Shown piece after piece: positions 25,136 to 33,462 of a DNA stretch of 64,000 bases. Each line of letters opens with the position of its first letter. Positions within the stretch are counted from its first letter, which is position 1. The DNA is from Terrihabitans soli (lineage in GTDB: Bacteria > Pseudomonadota > Alphaproteobacteria > Rhizobiales > Methylopilaceae): the NCBI RefSeq assembly GCF_014191545.1, contig NZ_AP023361.1:3004501-3068500 (forward strand), read 5' to 3'. The position numbers were made by a program, and so were the translations under genes. Under the pieces are notes generated by a model that was not told where the DNA came from, ran no database searches, and was given only the letters and a program-made list of their open reading frames with translations.

Positions 25136-25606
25136 CTATTTCTTGGTCTTCTTCGGCGCGGGCTTGGCCACAGGCGGCGGTCCGGCCGGCTTGAGGTTCT
25201 GCGGTGTCGGCGCGTCCTTCAGCTTTTCGCCTTCGGCCTGCAGCAGTTTGCCGAGTTCGAGAGCGCTTGCCGGCGGAAGGCGGAAGGCGAGTTCCGTGTC
25301 ACGGCCCTGATCGAAGACGATGGCAACGGCCGGGCCCGCCGGCGGCTGCAGTGTGCCGACGACGGCCGTGCGAACATCGAGCGGAACGACCTCACCCCAT
25401 TCGCCGGGCGCATTGGCAGGGATCGACGACGGACGCGGCGTCGACATCGCGGCGCGGCGCGTCTCAGCCGCGATGCGGGTGATGGCCGAGAGCGGCAGTT
25501 CGACCTCGACTTCGCGGCCGGCCGAATCCTTGCCGAAAATGGAGAAGGACTTGTCCTGCGCCCGAAGCTTGGTCGCGGTGACATTCGTCAGTTTGGCTTT
25601 CGGCAT
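25136..25606 (-). CDS. Hypothetical protein with Pro/Lys-rich tail
   Basis: A 156-residue protein I do not recognise. It begins MPKAKLTNVTATKLRAQDKSFSIFG and looks like a small beta-rich domain to about residue 115, with VAIVFDQGRDTELAFRLPP as its best hydrophobic strand. It ends in a low-complexity Pro/Ala/Lys tail (PPPVAKPAPKKTKK). No signal peptide or membrane segment is visible. Third-position GC fits a real gene. It may be co-transcribed with the membrane-anchored protein 58 nt downstream. Function is unknown. Confidence 0.6.
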   Translation of the reverse strand: MPKAKLTNVTATKLRAQDKSFSIFGKDSAGREVEVELPLSAITRIAAETRRAAMSTPRPSSIPANAPGEWGEVVPLDVRTAVVGTLQPPAGPAVAIVFDQGRDTELAFRLPPASALELGKLLQAEGEKLKDAPTPQNLKPAGPPPVAKPAPKKTKK

Positions 25607-25677
25607 GGTCCCGTCCCGGAAGAGATGTTCGGCCCGCTCAATACAGGGTTTGCGGGGACTTCACCACCACTTCCCTC

Positions 25678-26046
25678 TTATTGGACCGAGGCGTCGAAGG
25701 CGGTCCGCGCCTTCTGGATTTCGCCCTGGTTTTCGAGCGCCCAGGCGCTGAGCGCCGACACCGTGCCGAGCAGAGAGCGCCCGAGCTCGGTCAGCTCGTA
25801 GTCCACCCGCGGCGGGGTCGAGGGGGTGACCGTCCTCGTGATCAGCCCGTCGCGCTCGAGCCCTCTCAAAGAGAGAGTGAGCATGCGCTGGGAAACCCCG
25901 TTCACCATCCGCTTCAGCTCGTTAAAGCGGCGCGGCCCATCCCCGAGCATGGTGATGATGAGCACGCTCCATTTATCTCCGACCCTTCCGAGAACCTCAC
26001 TGACGGCTCGGCAGTTCTCTGAAAGGTGAGGCTGACGCGGTTTCAT
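25678..26046 (-). CDS. HxlR family transcriptional regulator
   Basis: 122 residues from the ATG at 26046 (MKPRQPHLSENC); upstream codons in frame are non-coding. The winged helix has the HxlR signature CRAVSEVLGRVGDKWSVLIITMLGDGPRRFNELKRMVNGVSQRMLTLSLRGLERDGLI. The single Cys before helix 1 is at the place of the redox/electrophile-sensing Cys of HypR/YodB-type members. It is divergent from an FMN-dependent NADPH reductase across 73 bp and very probably controls it, as HxlR/oxidoreductase pairs do for quinones, aldehydes or disulfide stress. Confidence 0.9.
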   Translation of the reverse strand: MKPRQPHLSENCRAVSEVLGRVGDKWSVLIITMLGDGPRRFNELKRMVNGVSQRMLTLSLRGLERDGLITRTVTPSTPPRVDYELTELGRSLLGTVSALSAWALENQGEIQKARTAFDASVQ

Positions 26047-26119
26047 CTGTGTGCCTTCTTGCGTGGTCTGGTCAGTATCATAAATTGCGCTAGGCACAAA
26101 TAGTGACTGGAGACCTGTT

Positions 26120-26695
26120 ATGGCAAGACTGTCCATCGGCGTGATCGTCGGCTCGGCCCGCAAAGGCTCGATCAATCAGAAACTGGCCGAGGCGCTGATG
26201 AAACTCGGCGGCCCCGAGGTCGACTTCAAGCAGTTGAAGATCGAGGATCTTCCTCTGTTCAATCAAGACCTTGAAGAGCCGGTGCCGGCTCCGGTCGAGC
26301 GCTTCCGCAAGGAGATCCGCGCCTCGGATGGCCTGCTGTTCATCACGCCCGAATATAACCGCTCGACGACCCCGCTCCTCCTGAACGCGATCTCCTGGGG
26401 CTCGCGCCCCTATGCGCAGAGCTCGTTTGCCGGAAAGCCGGGCGCGATCGCCGGCACATCGGGCGGCATCATCCGCACCGCGGCGGCGCAGGCGCATCTG
26501 CGCGATATTCTCGGCGTTGTCGGCGTCCACCTGACGATCCAGCCGGAAGCCTATGTCCACTGGACCGATGAACTCGTGGCGGAAGACGGCTCGATCCCGA
26601 GCGAGCAGCAGCGCGAGCTTCTGAAGAGGAAGGTCGACAGTGTTGTTGCCTGGGTCGGCCAGGTTTCCGGATCGGCTGCGAAGAAAGCGGCGTAA
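26120..26695 (+). CDS. NADPH-dependent FMN reductase (quinone/azo-reductase-like flavoprotein)
   Basis: A 191-residue flavodoxin-fold enzyme. VIVGSARKGSINQKLAEAL is the FMN phosphate loop, FITPEYNRSTTPLLLNAISWGSRP the family signature near residue 75, and GTSGGIIRTAAAQAHLRDIL the third FMN contact. It reduces FMN or quinones with NAD(P)H in the cytosol and is probably induced through the divergent HxlR regulator. A perfect hairpin lies 22 nt after the stop. Confidence 0.9.
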   Translation: MARLSIGVIVGSARKGSINQKLAEALMKLGGPEVDFKQLKIEDLPLFNQDLEEPVPAPVERFRKEIRASDGLLFITPEYNRSTTPLLLNAISWGSRPYAQSSFAGKPGAIAGTSGGIIRTAAAQAHLRDILGVVGVHLTIQPEAYVHWTDELVAEDGSIPSEQQRELLKRKVDSVVAWVGQVSGSAAKKAA

Positions 26696-26717
26696 ACTTT
26701 CAGGGACAGTCAAATAG

Positions 26718-26743
26718 CCGAACTCGGGAACACCCGAGTTCGG
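26718..26743. terminator. Bidirectional hairpin between the FMN reductase and polA
   Basis: CCGAACTCGGG, loop AACA and CCCGAGTTCGG give a perfect 11-bp stem between two convergent genes. No T-run on either side, so it may act as an RNA-end stabiliser or a weak terminator. Confidence 0.6.
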
Positions 26744-26748
26744 TCGCG

Positions 26749-29700
26749 CTAATGCGCCTCGTCCCAGTTCTGCGCGGCGCGGGCATCGACCTTCAGCGGC
26801 ACGTCGAGATGCACCGCCGGTTCCGCCGCCTTTTCCATCACGCGGCAGATGAGCGGGATAGTCTTGTCGACTTCCTCATCGGGCACTTCAAAGACAAGTT
26901 CGTCATGCACCTGCAGCAGCATCTGCGCCGATAGCTTTTCGGATAAAAGCGCATCTTCCATGCGGATCATAGCGCGGCGGATGATATCGGCCGCCGTGCC
27001 CTGGATCGGCGCATTGATCGCCGCGCGCTCGAGGAAGCCTCGTTCGGCCGGCGAACGCGCTTCGTTCAGCGGGTAATGACATTTGCGCCCGAAAAGCGTC
27101 GTGACATAGCCGACGCTTTTCGCCTGCTCGCGCATACGGTCCATGTAATCGCGGATGCCGGGGAAGCGCTCGAAATATTTCTTGATATAGGCGCCCGCCT
27201 CATCGCGCGGGATCGACAGCTGATTGGCGAGGCCGAAGGCCGAGATGCCGTAGATGATGCCGAAATTGATGGCCTTGGCGCGGCGACGCACATCGGCCGG
27301 CATGCCTTCGACCGGAACGCCGAACATCTCCGACGCCGTCATGGCATGAATATCGAGACCGTCGGCAAAGGCTTTCTTGAGCTGCGGGATATCGGCCATA
27401 TGGGCCAGCACACGCAGTTCGATCTGGGAATAGTCGGCCGAAATGAGTTTCCGCCCCGGCGGCGCGATAAAGGCCTTGCGGATCTTGCGGCCTTCTTCGG
27501 TGCGGATCGGAATGTTCTGAATGTTCGGCTCGGACGAGGACAGTCGTCCCGTCGAGGTCGAAGCCAACGAGAAACTCGTATGGACGCGTTTCGTCTCCGG
27601 GTTCACATAGCCCGGCAGCGCATCGCTATAGGTCGATTTGAGCTTGGACAGCTGACGCCAATCCAAAATCTTGCGCGGTAGTTCATGTCCCTCAAGCGCA
27701 AGATCTTCGAGCACGCTCGCGCCCGTCGCCCAGGCGCCCGTCTTGGTTTTCGACGCGCCCTCGAAACCGAGCTTGCCGAACAGGATATCGCCGAGCTGTT
27801 TGGGCGAGCCGAGATTGAAGCGCTCGCCGGCGAGCGTGAAGATTTCTTCTTCGAGCGCGCCCATGCTCTGCGCGAAATCGCCGGAGAGGCGCGACAGCAT
27901 ATTCCGGTCGATGGAAATGCCGCGCTCTTCCATGCGCATCAGCACGGGCAGCAAAGGACGCTCCAGCGTCTCGTAAACGCCGATCATGCCTTCCGCGACG
28001 ATGCGCGCCTTGAAGACGCGCCAGAGCCGGAAGGTGATATCGGCATCTTCCGCCGAATAGTCCGAAGCTTTGTCGATCTCGACTTCGGCGAAACTGATGC
28101 GGCCCTTGCCGGTGCCGGTGACGTCGTTGTAGGCGATGCAGGTATGGCTTAGCCATTTCTGCGCCAACTCGTCCATGCCGTGCCCGCCGCGGCCTGAATC
28201 GAGCGCGTAAGACAGCAGCATCGTATCGTCGATCGGCTTCACATCCACGCCGAGCCGCGACAGGACGAGCGCATCATATTTGCCGTTCTGCGCGATCTTC
28301 AGCACGCCCGGATCTTCCAGAAGCGGCTTCAGCTTTTTCAGCACGAGATCGAGCTTCAGCTGATCGGGCGCGAGCCCGCCGCCGAACATATCGGCCTTGC
28401 CGCTGACATGGCCGATCGGAATGTAAGCTGCGAGCCCCGGATCGACGGCAAGCGAGATGCCAACGAGTTCCGCCTGCATGGCGTCGAGGCTGGTCGTCTC
28501 GGTGTCGAAGGCAAAACGGCCTTTGTCCCGGATCGCCGTGATCCATTGATCAAGACGCTCTTCGGTGCGGATCGTGTCGTAATGATCCTTCGCGCAGGGA
28601 GCCGAGCGCGCTTCTGCTATCAGCTTTTCCGCGAGCGCCGCAGGCGTGAAATCTCCGGCTGAGGTCGAGCCTCGCCCCGCTTGCGGGGAGAGGTCGGCAG
28701 ACGGCGAAGCGGTCGCCGGGTGAGAGGGAGTTTCTTGCCCCTCACCCCGACCCTCTCCCCGCTCGCGGGGAGAAGGAGTTTCTGCATTTTCCGTATAGCG
28801 GCCTGATCCCGGCTTCAGGCGGCTATCGGCTTCGATCTCGTTCGCGTCGATGTCGAACGCGTCGGCAACGCGTTTGGTGATGGTCGTGAATTCCATCGCC
28901 TTCAAAAACGCGATGAGTTTTTTCGGATCGAAGTCCGGCACCTGCAATTGCGGCAGCTGGAACTCGGTTTCGACATTGCAGTCGAGCGTCACGAGCTTTT
29001 TCGACAGCCGCGCCTGATCGGCGTAGGTCTCGAGACTCTCGCGGCGTTTGGGCTGTTTGATCTCACTCGTGCGCGCCAGAAGATTCTCGAGCGTGCCGAA
29101 CTCCGCCATCAGCTGCGAGGCCGTCTTGATGCCGATGCCGGGAACGCCCGGCACATTGTCGGATGTGTCGCCGACCAAAGCCTGCACATCCGTCACGCCT
29201 TCCGGCGGCACGCCGAAATAATCGATAACGCCCTGGATATCGATCTTGCGCTCTGGCCTGTAACCGGGGCTGCCTTTGCGACCGGATTCGAAATCGTAGA
29301 AGTTCACGTTCGGCGTCACGATCTGCATCAGATCCTTGTCGGACGAGATGATCAGAACTTCGGCGCCGGCTTTGCCGGCCTGGCCGGCAAAGGTCGCGAT
29401 GATGTCGTCGGCTTCAAAGCCTGCTTTCTCGATCGGCTCGAGCCCGAACGCTTTGACCGCTTCGCGCATCAGCGGGAATTGCGGAATGAGATCGTCCGGC
29501 GGATCTTTCCGGTTGGCCTTGTAGTCCGGATAAATTTCCTTGCGGAACGTGTCTTCGCTTTTGTCGAAGACGATGGCGAGATGGCTCGGCCGGATGCCGA
29601 CCGCGCCCTCGCGCACGAATTGATAGAGCTTGGTGCAGAACAGCCGCACCGCCCCCGTCGGCAATCCGTCGGAGCGGTAATTGTACTTCGCGTCCTGATT

Positions 29701-29787
29701 CATGGACTGGAAGTAGGCGCGGAAAACAAAGGAAGAGCCGTCGACCAGAAAGACGTGGTCGCCGGGCTTGATGGGCTGTTCGGTCAT
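26749..29787 (-). CDS. polA: DNA polymerase I, with a repeat-derived linker insert
   Basis: 1012 residues from the ATG at 29787 (MTEQPIKPGDHVFLVDGSSFVFRAY), longer than the usual ~930. Domains: 5'-3' exonuclease (1 to about 300, with GFEADDIIATFA and GDTSDNVPGVPGIG), 3'-5' proofreading (FDTETTSLDAM near 430) and polymerase (SADYSQIELRVLAH, INFGIIYGISAFGL, QVHDELVFEVP). The extra length comes from the linker at about residues 334-373, which reads SPRERGEGRGEG...LSPQAGRG. This is the translation of a GC-rich palindromic repeat lying in frame. Upstream ATGs at 29823 and 29886 are possible but have no better ribosome site. Confidence 0.95.
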   Translation of the reverse strand: MTEQPIKPGDHVFLVDGSSFVFRAYFQSMNQDAKYNYRSDGLPTGAVRLFCTKLYQFVREGAVGIRPSHLAIVFDKSEDTFRKEIYPDYKANRKDPPDDLIPQFPLMREAVKAFGLEPIEKAGFEADDIIATFAGQAGKAGAEVLIISSDKDLMQIVTPNVNFYDFESGRKGSPGYRPERKIDIQGVIDYFGVPPEGVTDVQALVGDTSDNVPGVPGIGIKTASQLMAEFGTLENLLARTSEIKQPKRRESLETYADQARLSKKLVTLDCNVETEFQLPQLQVPDFDPKKLIAFLKAMEFTTITKRVADAFDIDANEIEADSRLKPGSGRYTENAETPSPRERGEGRGEGQETPSHPATASPSADLSPQAGRGSTSAGDFTPAALAEKLIAEARSAPCAKDHYDTIRTEERLDQWITAIRDKGRFAFDTETTSLDAMQAELVGISLAVDPGLAAYIPIGHVSGKADMFGGGLAPDQLKLDLVLKKLKPLLEDPGVLKIAQNGKYDALVLSRLGVDVKPIDDTMLLSYALDSGRGGHGMDELAQKWLSHTCIAYNDVTGTGKGRISFAEVEIDKASDYSAEDADITFRLWRVFKARIVAEGMIGVYETLERPLLPVLMRMEERGISIDRNMLSRLSGDFAQSMGALEEEIFTLAGERFNLGSPKQLGDILFGKLGFEGASKTKTGAWATGASVLEDLALEGHELPRKILDWRQLSKLKSTYSDALPGYVNPETKRVHTSFSLASTSTGRLSSSEPNIQNIPIRTEEGRKIRKAFIAPPGRKLISADYSQIELRVLAHMADIPQLKKAFADGLDIHAMTASEMFGVPVEGMPADVRRRAKAINFGIIYGISAFGLANQLSIPRDEAGAYIKKYFERFPGIRDYMDRMREQAKSVGYVTTLFGRKCHYPLNEARSPAERGFLERAAINAPIQGTAADIIRRAMIRMEDALLSEKLSAQMLLQVHDELVFEVPDEEVDKTIPLICRVMEKAAEPAVHLDVPLKVDARAAQNWDEAH
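28671..28776. repeat. Palindromic intergenic-type repeat inserted in frame in polA
   Basis: Two small hairpins, CCCCGCTTGCGGGG (28676-28689) and CTCTCCCCGCTCGCGGGGAG (28753-28772), sit in arms that are themselves inverted repeats: GCGGGGAGAGGTCGG on the left against GCGGGGAGAGGGTCGG on the right. The CTCACCCCGACCCTCTCCCCGC consensus is one I know as a dispersed intergenic repeat of Bradyrhizobium- and Rhodopseudomonas-like genomes. Here it codes for the flexible linker between the two exonuclease domains. Confidence 0.75.
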
Positions 29788-30079
29788 GGGCGCCAATATG
29801 GAGATCGGAATTTCATCTGTCATGCCACGACGCCCGACCCGAACCAACTTTACCGCGGCAGGGAGCGACTTTTGGCGCGATTCCAAAGGATAAGGTACTT
29901 TTACGCGAGTTGAGCGTTATTGGCAGATCAGAGCCGCGCCCTCCGCCGACCTTCAAGCCGAACTTCGACGCCGGACCGACTTCAGGACCTCACGCCTGAA
30001 CGACGTGTCGCCCGGACCCGTGAGCCGCAACGGCCCTCGGGCAAACAACAACGCAACGGTTTTGAAGGAGGAGACGCAA
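29788..30079. other. Divergent intergenic region between polA and oxlT
   Basis: 292 bp with no credible gene. At the right end AAGGAGGAG gives oxlT an excellent ribosome site at 7 nt. No riboswitch, hairpin terminator or clear operator was seen. Confidence 0.5.
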
Positions 30080-31375
30080 ATGTCTTCTGAACAAACGATT
30101 CAGCCGCCTTTCGGCGGACGCTGGATGCAGCTCGCTATCGGCGTGGTCTGCATGGCCATGGTGGCCAATCTTCAATACGGGTGGACGCTCTTCGTCGACC
30201 CGATTCAGGAAAAGCATGGCTGGACGCTCGGTGCGATCCAGGTGGCTTTCTCCATCTTTGTCCTCACCGAGACGTGGCTCGTCCCGATCGAAGGCTGGTT
30301 CGTCGACAAATTTGGCCCGCGTATCGTGGTCGTTGTCGGCGGCCTGCTCTGCGGTCTTGCCTGGCTGCTGAACTCCGTCGCCGATTCGCTGGCGCTGCTT
30401 TATCTCGGCGCGGCTTTGGGCGGCATCGGCGCGGGCGCCGTTTACGGCACCTGCGTCGCCAATGCGCTGAAATGGTTTCCGGATCGCCGCGGTCTTGCGG
30501 CCGGCATCACTGCCGCAGGTTTCGGCGCGGGTTCGGCCCTGACCATCATACCGATCGCCAATATGATCGCCTCGTCCGGTTATGAGCACACCTTCTTCAC
30601 CTTCGGCCTGATCCAGGGCGGCGTCACTTTGCTGCTCGGCCTGTTCCTCGCCAAGCCGGACGCGCGTCTCTTTGCGGCGAAGGCCAAGATCACGCAGACC
30701 CGCCGCGAATACTCACCCTGGGAAATGCTGAAGAGCCCGGTGTTCTGGGTGATGTATGCGATGTTCGTTCTCGTCGCGGCGGGCGGCCTTGTCGTCACCG
30801 CGCAGATCGGTCCGATCGCCAAGGACATCAAAGTCGCCGGCGTGCCGGTCTCGCTGTTCGGCCTCACCATGGCGGCGCTGCCTTTTGCGCTCGCCATCGA
30901 CCGCATCATGAACGGCGTCACGCGTCCGTTCTTCGGTTGGGTGTCCGATCATATCGGCCGCGAAAACACGATGTTCATCGCATTCGCGCTTGAAGCCGTC
31001 GGCATCGTCGCGCTCTGGCATTTCAGCGCCGATCCGGTGGCGTTCGTCTTGCTGACCGGCATCGTGTTCTTCGCCTGGGGCGAGATTTACAGCCTCTTCC
31101 CGTCGACCTGCGCGGATACGTTCGGCTCAAAATTCGCCGCAACGAATTCCGGCCTGCTCTACACCGCCAAGGGAACGGCGAGCATTCTCGTTCCTCTCGC
31201 AAACGTCCTGCACGACAGCAGCGGTTCGTGGGAATCGGTCTTCTATATCGCCGCTGCGGTGAACGCGATCGCGGCGATCGCAGCATTGCTGATCTTGAAG
31301 CCGATGCGTGCGAAGACCATGCGCGACGCCAAGGCGGACGGAGTGGCCGCCGCTGGGCTGCAGCCCGCCGAGTAA
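30080..31375 (+). CDS. oxlT: Oxalate/formate antiporter (MFS, OxlT family)
   Basis: 431 residues from the ATG at 30080, set by AAGGAGGAG upstream. A twelve-helix major facilitator. RWMQLAIGVVCMAMVANLQYGWTLFVDPIQEKHGW at the start and FSIFVLTETWLVPIEGWFVDKFGPR in helices 2-3 are characteristic of OxlT; the MFS loop motif follows as DKFGPRIVVVVGG. The transporter exchanges external oxalate for formate or carries the single acid across the inner membrane. Oxalyl-CoA decarboxylase and formyl-CoA transferase are not in the window. The gene is monocistronic with its own terminator. Confidence 0.88.
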   Translation: MSSEQTIQPPFGGRWMQLAIGVVCMAMVANLQYGWTLFVDPIQEKHGWTLGAIQVAFSIFVLTETWLVPIEGWFVDKFGPRIVVVVGGLLCGLAWLLNSVADSLALLYLGAALGGIGAGAVYGTCVANALKWFPDRRGLAAGITAAGFGAGSALTIIPIANMIASSGYEHTFFTFGLIQGGVTLLLGLFLAKPDARLFAAKAKITQTRREYSPWEMLKSPVFWVMYAMFVLVAAGGLVVTAQIGPIAKDIKVAGVPVSLFGLTMAALPFALAIDRIMNGVTRPFFGWVSDHIGRENTMFIAFALEAVGIVALWHFSADPVAFVLLTGIVFFAWGEIYSLFPSTCADTFGSKFAATNSGLLYTAKGTASILVPLANVLHDSSGSWESVFYIAAAVNAIAAIAALLILKPMRAKTMRDAKADGVAAAGLQPAE

Positions 31376-31398
31376 CGGAACGAAGATTGAGAACGAGA

Positions 31399-31427
31399 AG
31401 CGGCGGGCGAAAACCCGCCGCTTTTTA
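31399..31427. terminator. Rho-independent terminator after oxlT
   Basis: AGCGGCGGG, loop CGAAAA and CCCGCCGCT followed by TTTTATT. It ends at the stop codon of the convergent acyltransferase gene and can serve only the plus strand fully. Confidence 0.88.
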
Positions 31428-32471
31428 TTCGGCCGGCTGAAGTTCCGGGCGCGTCTTGCCGGTACCCGCAAGATAGAAGGCGGCCGGCCGCGCAAAGAGG
31501 AAGCGGCCCCAGCCGGTCGCTTCGGTGATCGCGAACAGGATCAGCGGCGAGATCACGCCCACGCATGTCACGATCAGCGCCACCCAGCCGATATCGGTGA
31601 CGATGCCGGTCTTGATCAGGATGACGCGCGTTGCCGCCATCGGGATGAAGAAGGCGAGATAGATGACGATCGAGTGCTCGCCGGCATAGCGGATGAAGCG
31701 CGCGAGGTTGAAGCGGGCGAGCAAGGATGCCGTCGCGATGACACCGAGACAGCCGGCAAGGCCGAGCACGATCGACACGCCGGGCAGCACCGCAAGGTCG
31801 AACCAGACCAGCGTCGCGTTGGCGAGGGCCCACAGGGCAACGAGCACAAGACCCGCCGCGGCGCGATCGCCGACCATTTTGGCGAAGGCGAAGATGTAGG
31901 GCGCCGCATACCAGCCGACGCAGAAATAGAGGAAGCGGGCCGCGAACTCGTCGATGACGGTCGAGCCGGTGTGCACCCGCAGCGTTTCAAAGATTGCCGC
32001 AACGGCAAGCACGATCAGCGGATGAACGCGCTTCACGAGTTTGGCTGTCACGAAGAAGATCGGCAGCAGGTAGATGAACCAGAGCGTGCCGAACGGCTCG
32101 ATGAAAGCGAGCAGGAACTGCTCCACGCCCGCCTTGATGCCCTCTTCGGCGATCAGTCCCGGCCATTTGAAGGCGACGGCGATCAGGAACCAGAGCACAT
32201 AGAAATAGGCGAAGTGCACGACCTTGCGGTCGAGATAGAGCCGCCACGGCCGGTCGATGACCAGTGACAGGAAGAGGCCCGAGATCAGGAAGAAGTCCGG
32301 CATGCGGAACGGGCGGGCGAATTCCACCACGTGATGCATGAAGCCGGTACCGCCCATGGCTTCGCCGACGCCGAGCGTCGAATGCATCATCACGACGAGG
32401 ATGATGCAGATGCCCTTGGCATAATCGACCCACGGAATGCGCGGATCGCCGGAAGAAGAGGAAGTGGCCAT
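31425..32471 (-). CDS. Acyltransferase 3 family membrane protein
   Basis: A 348-residue inner-membrane protein with about ten hydrophobic helices. The family opening WVDYAKGICIILVVMMHSTLGV carries the conserved His of acyltransferase 3, and EFARPFRMPDFFLISGLFLS follows. Such proteins O-acylate extracytoplasmic sugars such as exopolysaccharide, glucans or lipid-linked glycans. The gene is single, and no sugar genes are adjacent, so the acceptor is unknown. A second member of the family lies in the glycan island at 49015. Confidence 0.85.
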   Translation of the reverse strand: MATSSSSGDPRIPWVDYAKGICIILVVMMHSTLGVGEAMGGTGFMHHVVEFARPFRMPDFFLISGLFLSLVIDRPWRLYLDRKVVHFAYFYVLWFLIAVAFKWPGLIAEEGIKAGVEQFLLAFIEPFGTLWFIYLLPIFFVTAKLVKRVHPLIVLAVAAIFETLRVHTGSTVIDEFAARFLYFCVGWYAAPYIFAFAKMVGDRAAAGLVLVALWALANATLVWFDLAVLPGVSIVLGLAGCLGVIATASLLARFNLARFIRYAGEHSIVIYLAFFIPMAATRVILIKTGIVTDIGWVALIVTCVGVISPLILFAITEATGWGRFLFARPAAFYLAGTGKTRPELQPAE

Positions 32472-32672
32472 GGGCGGGACAATACAGGATCAGTTTTCAT
32501 AAGTTTTGAATCAACGGACCTATGGTTACCCCCGCCCTTCGCCGATCTATTACGCATTTATATTATGTTATTTTATAGAGCAAACTTTTTTCTTGCGTGT
32601 TTTAGGCAGAGGCTCCATATCCCTGTCAGAATTTTCCGCCTATATCGGGCGGCATAAGACAGGGAGGTCGCG

Positions 32673-33308
32673 ATGAGCGTCCGTATTGGCGATATCGCCC
32701 CGGATTTCGAGCAGGACTCGACCGAAGGCAAAATCCGTTTTCACGATTGGGCGGGCGGCAAATGGGTCGTCCTCTTCTCGCACCCCAAGAACTTCACCCC
32801 GGTCTGCACGACCGAGCTCGGCGCGGTCTCCAAGCTGAAGGCCGAATTCGACAAGCGCGGCGTCAAGGCGCTCGGCCTGTCGGTCGACCAGCTGACGAAC
32901 CACGACAAATGGGCTGACGATATCGAGCAGACCCAGGGCGCGCGCCTGAACTTCCCGCTGATCGCCGACGCCGACAAATCGGTGTCCGACAAGTACGGGA
33001 TGATCCATCCGAACGCCTCGGACACGATGACCGTCCGTTCGGTCTTCATCATCGACCCGAACAAGAAGGTGCGCCTGACGCTCACCTATCCGGCCGCCAC
33101 CGGCCGCAATTTCGATGAGATCCTGCGCACGATCGACTCGCTGCAGCTGACCGACAAGCACTCGGTCGCAACTCCGGCCGATTGGCAGCAGGGCGAAGAC
33201 GTCATCATCGTCCCCTCCGTCACCGACGAAGCGGCGAAAGAGAAGTTCCCGCAGGGCTGGAAGGCTCTGCGCCCTTATCTGCGCGTCACCCCGCAGCCGG
33301 GCAAGTAA
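32673..33308 (+). CDS. 1-Cys peroxiredoxin (Prx6 / LsfA type)
   Basis: 211 residues, the length of the Prx6 group. The peroxidatic Cys is in HPKNFTPVCTTELG near residue 46, with the catalytic Thr and Arg-containing VRSVFIIDPNKKVRL further on and the long C-terminal extension HSVATPADWQQGEDVIIVPSV. No resolving Cys is obvious. It reduces hydroperoxides in the cytosol. The ATG has AGGGAGG 6 nt upstream. It precedes the ergothioneine genes on the same strand but is separated from them by a strong terminator. Confidence 0.92.
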   Translation: MSVRIGDIAPDFEQDSTEGKIRFHDWAGGKWVVLFSHPKNFTPVCTTELGAVSKLKAEFDKRGVKALGLSVDQLTNHDKWADDIEQTQGARLNFPLIADADKSVSDKYGMIHPNASDTMTVRSVFIIDPNKKVRLTLTYPAATGRNFDEILRTIDSLQLTDKHSVATPADWQQGEDVIIVPSVTDEAAKEKFPQGWKALRPYLRVTPQPGK

Positions 33309-33347
33309 TCCGGGCCCCTGCCCGGACTGGAAAATTCCGAACGTGAT

Positions 33348-33380
33348 AAAAGCCCGCCTCCCCGGCGGGCTTTTTGTTTG
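33348..33380 (+). terminator. Rho-independent terminator of the peroxiredoxin gene
   Basis: AGCCCGCC, a 5-nt loop and GGCGGGCT preceded by AAA and followed by TTTTTGTTT, 43 nt after the stop. Confidence 0.92.
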
Positions 33381-33462
33381 CCCCTCTTGATTGAACGTCC
33401 CCGGAAACCTTCCTGCATCCAGCGGGTTGATCCCAGCGTATCGGCTGGAGGGAAGGTTTCTC

